Shown piece by piece: positions 1-64,000 of a DNA stretch of 64,000 bases. The translations under genes were made by a program, and so were the position numbers. The stretch's first letter is position 1; every line of letters starts with the position of its first letter. Source of the stretch: Amorphochlora amoebiformis. Lineage: Eukaryota > Cercozoa > Chlorarachniophyceae. The notes beneath the pieces are model-generated. The model searched no databases. It was not told the origin of the DNA and saw only the letters and a list, made by a program, of their open reading frames with translations. Location: the NCBI GenBank assembly GCA_054601695.1, contig BAAHQB010000113.1, positions 248,001 to 312,000 on the forward strand. Direction: 5' to 3'.

Positions 1-33
1 ATATATTTATTTTTAAATATTTATACATACACA

Positions 34-99
<66 letters not shown>

Positions 100-135
100 C
101 ATAAATATCTATATCTACATACATACATATATATA

Positions 136-173
<38 letters not shown>

Positions 174-188
174 TTTTTATGTGTATAC

Positions 189-13347
<13,159 letters not shown>

Positions 13348-13928
13348 GGGCGCTTGTCTCACTTAGATTCATGGATTCGATTATTGTCGTCGACTTTCGA
13401 ATCCACCTGAAATTTCAATCCTTGAGTGTCACTGTCCTGGAAAAGACACAATGATTAAAAGGTCCCGTATGTCTCCGGGTTTGGGTGATGGAGCTCAGAA
13501 AGGACAACCTTCTATCGATTCGTACAGAACTCCTTTGTACAAAATTGAAATACTACTTTTGCGTTTTACGTACCACGCAGATACTTGCCTTTGCGGACTG
13601 TCTCCGGGTATTCAGCCCTTCGACGTCCCGCGTCCATGAACCTTTTAGATATCAGCATATCGGAAAGGTCACTTCCGATATCCTGACTTCTGAGAGGTGT
13701 GTACGTGTCCTCCCATTTGGATATCTATGATATCATTTGTGAGATAACATATCTCTGATTATTCCTTAATTTCGGATATATCTATTTCAATATATGTACA
13801 TATTTAATACTAAGATATATTGATATCTATATTTCCAAACTCTACTTGAGATATCATTCAGAATATCTTCATATATCATATCTCGGCGGATTTCGGCGTT
13901 ATTATTAAGCCTCCCCGAAGCGCCTACC
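13348..13928. promoter_or_regulatory. Divergent intergenic region between adenylating enzyme and BUD20
   Basis: About 580 bp of mostly non-repetitive sequence between two divergently read genes, so it probably holds both promoters. Positions about 13655-13900 are rich in GATATC, GAGATA and TATCTC words in both orientations. I see no clear TATA box. Short open frames here (for example about 13451-13730) match nothing I recognise and overlap one another, so I treat the region as non-coding. Confidence 0.5.
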
Positions 13929-14261
13929 ATGGGCCGCTACAGACCGAAGAGGACCCAAAAGGGCAAGCTAGACCACAGAAAAGCCGTCAAGGTGAAGCGC
14001 CGGAAGAAAGATTTGGACCAAATCCAGGACGAAATCAAGATTGTCGTGAAAAAGGGGCTAAAATTGCCATTCGATCCAGACCTGCCGGGCCTCGGACAGT
14101 TCTACTGCCCTCATTGCGCCCGATATTTCATCAACCTGAACACCCTACGCAACCACGAACGGACGAAAGATCACAAGAAGCAGATGAAAAGGGTGGAGGA
14201 GAAACAGTACACGCAGAAAGAAGCAGAGGAGGCGGCAGGGCTGGGAACCTCGAATTCGTAG
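13929..14261 (+). CDS. BUD20: Bud20/ZNF593-type C2H2 zinc-finger ribosome-biogenesis protein
   Basis: A complete intronless 110-residue protein. It begins MGRYRPKRTQKGK, a lysine/arginine-rich N-terminus typical of the family, followed by a conserved block around LPFDPDLPGLGQFYCPHCARY. The single U1-like C2H2 finger is seen directly: CPHC, then HERTKDH about 15 residues later, followed by the KKQMKRVEE helix. Members in yeast (Bud20) and human (ZNF593) are short nuclear shuttling proteins of similar length; Bud20 binds pre-60S particles and helps export them. It is the only gene here without introns, in striking contrast to its neighbours. It is divergent from the adenylating enzyme and convergent with the SDR gene. 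The ATG follows the unique sequence GCGCCTACC; no alternative upstream in-frame start is convincing. Confidence 0.97.
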   Translation: MGRYRPKRTQKGKLDHRKAVKVKRRKKDLDQIQDEIKIVVKKGLKLPFDPDLPGLGQFYCPHCARYFINLNTLRNHERTKDHKKQMKRVEEKQYTQKEAEEAAGLGTSNS

Positions 14262-14488
14262 TCACCCACATGTCATCGCAAAGCCGAATTTTTAGTGATT
14301 GGGGCTGTGCTGTCGCTTGAAAATGTCTGAAGTGTAAATAATGGTCATGGAGAATTTGTAATCCAGCAATTTATGAATGGCGATGGGGCGATGGGCCGGG
14401 TCGGGCTGTAATGGGCCGGGTCGGGCCTTAACGGGCCGGGCCGTACATGTACAGTCTAGCCAATTGTACATATGTCACAGGCTATACG

Positions 14489-14532
<44 letters not shown>

Positions 14533-14844
14533 ATATATTACATGTACACACACATGTACTGGCATATACATTTTTGATCATTACACATATGAATATATGT
14601 ATGCATACATATATACATATATATATATATGTATGTGTGTGTGTATGTGTTTAATTTGTGTGCATATTTAATCATATAATCTAGATAATGTACAACGTGT
14701 GATGCCGAACATTGTCTGTACTAGAATATCCACTAGACCTAGAAAGGATATAGATAAGGCGGTGGATTACTATTTAAATGATCAGATCTTTCACGTATAC
14801 GATGTATAGCACAGCGGCGCCGCATGATGAAGGAAAATTAACGA
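14262..14844. other. Convergent 3' intergenic region
   Basis: Separates the stop of BUD20 from the stop of the SDR gene. It contains a short GGGCCGGGTCGGGC-type GC-rich repeat (about 14385-14447, unusual in this AT-rich window), TA/TG microsatellites (about 14490-14660) and about 160 bp of plain unique sequence before the SDR stop. No gene seen. Confidence 0.6.
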
Positions 14845-27965
<13,121 letters not shown>

Positions 27966-28181
27966 ATGAGGTCGAGACATGGCCGGGGGTGTGCTCTCGC
28001 CCTCTTCCTGACGGTCTCCCGAGCCCTCAATTCTCCAAAGACAATCGTAGAAATCTCTCAAAAATCATTATACACCCAATCCGAACATTCTCATGGCAAA
28101 ATTCAATATGTATCTCCCGATTTCGTAACCAGAAACCCACCTTCGCTGGGTATGCTGACACCCGTTTACATTTTTGCTTAG
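27966..28181 (+). CDS. Possible first exon of the flavoprotein gene (presequence)
   Basis: An open frame beginning MRSRHGRGCALALFLTVS: arginines then a hydrophobic run, like a signal peptide or membrane-inserted leader. Donors in phase 0 (gtatct at about 28110, gtaacc at about 28125) could splice to acceptors at 28412 or 28466, in frame with the Arg-rich LRTPILARWTRAYASTRSF segment of the flavoprotein. That would give a two-part targeting presequence. This is inference from phase and composition only; it may equally be untranslated leader. Confidence 0.35.
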   Translation: MRSRHGRGCALALFLTVSRALNSPKTIVEISQKSLYTQSEHSHGKIQYVSPDFVTRNPPSLGMLTPVYIFA

Positions 28182-28412
28182 TTATTTGCATGATAATATG
28201 ACCTCATGGATGGGAAACTCACTTGTTGATATCTCCATGCCATATTTCATGCTCTGAAGGGTCAGAAACACCCTAAAACACATTTTGCTCTTACAAAATA
28301 CATCCCAGGCTATACAGCCACTGTGCATGGTTATAAAATCACATGTATATACTCTCACGTCCATTAACAATGTCCTCAGGGATTGTAAATACCCATATAC
28401 GTACTTTCATAG

Positions 28413-39719
<11,307 letters not shown>

Positions 39720-39819
39720 TTAGTGTCTAGGTTCACTGAGGCCTAGCTTGCTTCATGTAGCAGAAGCTTTGTGTGTTTTCAAGCTAACACGTCACGCGAG
39801 ATGCTATAATCACTAGTCT

Positions 39820-40010
39820 AATGTTGCAGACGCAGGAAATGCTAGAAATGGTAAAGCTTATCGTTTATAGCCTCATGTATGTACCGATAGCTTCGAGCAT
39901 GTGTGAAATTCAAAGTCATGAAACTGCAATCCTCCGGACGAACAAACATGTACAAGCAGCTGGCCGACGTTTTCACCAAGGGGCGGGCATCCTTTTGACT
40001 TCGCTGAACA
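39820..40010 (+). pseudogene. Relic of a Ty1/copia-type polyprotein (RNase H end)
   Basis: One frame at about 39905-39993 reads into QLADVFTKG, the conserved tail of Ty1/copia RNase H domains (usual form xxADxFTKxL). It is preceded by loosely similar residues (GRTNMY) and ends in a stop within a few codons. No long terminal repeat, integrase or reverse transcriptase sequence is visible nearby, so it is a short, dead fragment. Confidence 0.6.
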
Positions 40011-40361
40011 TCGCGAGTCGCATATTTTTTATTTGCAAACTTATCTTTGGAACATGAACATCAATAATGAGACAATCAATATTATAGTCCACTAAAACCG
40101 TTAACCCGTACCTACTAGACCTACATACTAGACCTAGTAGACATATTTAGATATGTGGGAAGCTTTCTACACTCTAGACATTGATACGTATCAATATGCG
40201 TATCCTAGGTATCTGCAGTGCGTACCTACCTAGGTACGTACGCATCAACATGCGCACATGCGTGCCAAGATATCTATTTACATACGTATCAAACCTAACA
40301 TACGCAACCAATATGACAACATGCGTATACATATACCTACTACGTACGTACTTATGTACGT

Positions 40362-40532
40362 ACGGACTAACATATAATACTACATGAACATACACCTCAG
40401 ATACCGTCTGGCTTAGACTGTTGTAGTCTAATGTCGAGACGTACATATGTACGTACGTACTAACATATAATACTACATGAACATACCTCGGACACCGTCT
40501 GGCTTAGACCGTTGTAGTCTAATGTCGAGATG
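40362..40532. repeat. Tandem duplication of about 72 bp
   Basis: Two copies sharing TACTACATGAACATACACCT-like starts and ending in CTGGCTTAGACTGTTGTAG and CTAATGTCGAGA. The second differs at a few positions. Function unknown. Confidence 0.9.
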
Positions 40533-40782
40533 TACTCTAGACTATCATCTATATCATCAAGATCAAAGGCTAGTATATGTACTAGTACAAGTAGTATGAC
40601 TGTAGTAGATGATGCACAGACAACTCAACTCGTCACAGATTATCTACGAGTATCTATCTACAACTAGACTAGTCTGGCTATATCTAGTATATCTTTATAA
40701 TTGATAGTCTCATCGGATACCTAGGATACCTAGATATCATACTATTCTTGACAGATTCCAGTAGAATGAGTCGCGGCACTGA

Positions 40783-40824
40783 CTCTGACTCGACTGTCTC
40801 GATCTTGACCAAAATTATACACAC

Positions 40825-40883
<59 letters not shown>

Positions 40884-40938
40884 GTTAGTCCGATGGAACA
40901 CTGACTCTGACTCGACTGTCTCGATCTTGACCAAAATT

Positions 40939-40986
<48 letters not shown>

Positions 40987-40995
40987 TAGTCCCAT
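40783..40995. repeat. Duplicated segment spaced by (TA)n
   Basis: Two copies of CACTGACTCTGACTCGACTG through GACCAAAATTATACA followed by (TA)n and GTTAGTC. Same architecture as the exon-edge copies but outside any gene. Confidence 0.9.
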
Positions 40996-41121
40996 GGAGC
41001 TGACCTAATTCTAGTAATAATTCGAATTCCGGACAGTCAGCAGCGCCCATCTGACTAGTCTGACTATTGCGAGAACCGTATATAGATACTAGCTACAGTG
41101 AGTGCCCACATTAGACACATA

Positions 41122-63985
<22,864 letters not shown>

Positions 63986-64000
63986 GTAAACCCAAATTAA

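Larger units (their letters stand above)
39720..41121. other. Convergent intergenic region with repeats
   Basis: Lies between the stops of the flavoprotein and carrier genes. It holds a copia relic (about 39820-40010), a field of TACGTAC/CTAGGTA palindromic words (40080-40350), a roughly 72-bp tandem duplication (about 40362-40530) and a second duplicated unit spaced by (TA)n (40783-40990). No intact gene. Confidence 0.8.

Overview
This is nuclear DNA of an intron-rich eukaryote. Every multi-exon gene here is cut into 15-21 short exons (often 23-100 nt) by GT-AG introns. Those introns are almost entirely (TA)n microsatellite, telomere-like TTAGGG/CCCTAA arrays and GA/CT tracts. Only about 12% of the window is coding by my count. 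The species cannot be named from the sequence. The gene set (an AAE19/AASDH-like adenylating enzyme, a DFR/Gre2-like SDR, an HI0933-like flavoprotein, a mitochondrial carrier, a J-domain protein and a Bud20/ZNF593 homologue) would suit a protist or alga. Gene-by-gene strand alternation argues against long unidirectional clusters of trypanosome or dinoflagellate type.

Layout from left to right. (1) Minus strand, 189-13347: an adenylate-forming enzyme with carrier domain, 21 exons visible, its 3' end beyond the left edge. (2) Plus strand, 13929-14261: the intronless Bud20/ZNF593 zinc-finger gene. (3) Minus strand, 14845-27071: an extended short-chain dehydrogenase/reductase with an N-terminal hydrophobic segment, 19 exons. 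(4) Plus strand, about 28413 (perhaps 27966) to 39719: an HI0933/BaiN-like FAD protein, 20 exons. (5) Minus strand, 41122-50611 (5' exon unresolved): a mitochondrial carrier, 15 exons. (6) Plus strand, 51680-63985 and beyond the right edge: a J-domain protein, 18 exons visible. The order -,+,-,+,-,+ gives three divergent promoter regions (13348-13928, 27072-28412, 50612-51679) and two convergent gaps (14262-14844, 39720-41121). The second gap carries a Ty1/copia relic. I see no operon-like or pathway link between the genes.

The most unusual feature is how exon edges are duplicated. At many exons, one end together with its splice site has been copied several times, each copy separated by fresh (TA)n. 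With rare exceptions, copies of an exon's 5' end lie upstream of it and copies of its 3' end lie downstream, while the intact exon stays in the middle and in frame. At least a dozen exons in five genes show this, so the introns are filled with decoy acceptors and donors.

Exons were found by eye from protein-family motifs, splice sites and reading-phase continuity. Phases agree across all listed junctions, which supports the gene models strongly, but no transcript evidence was available.
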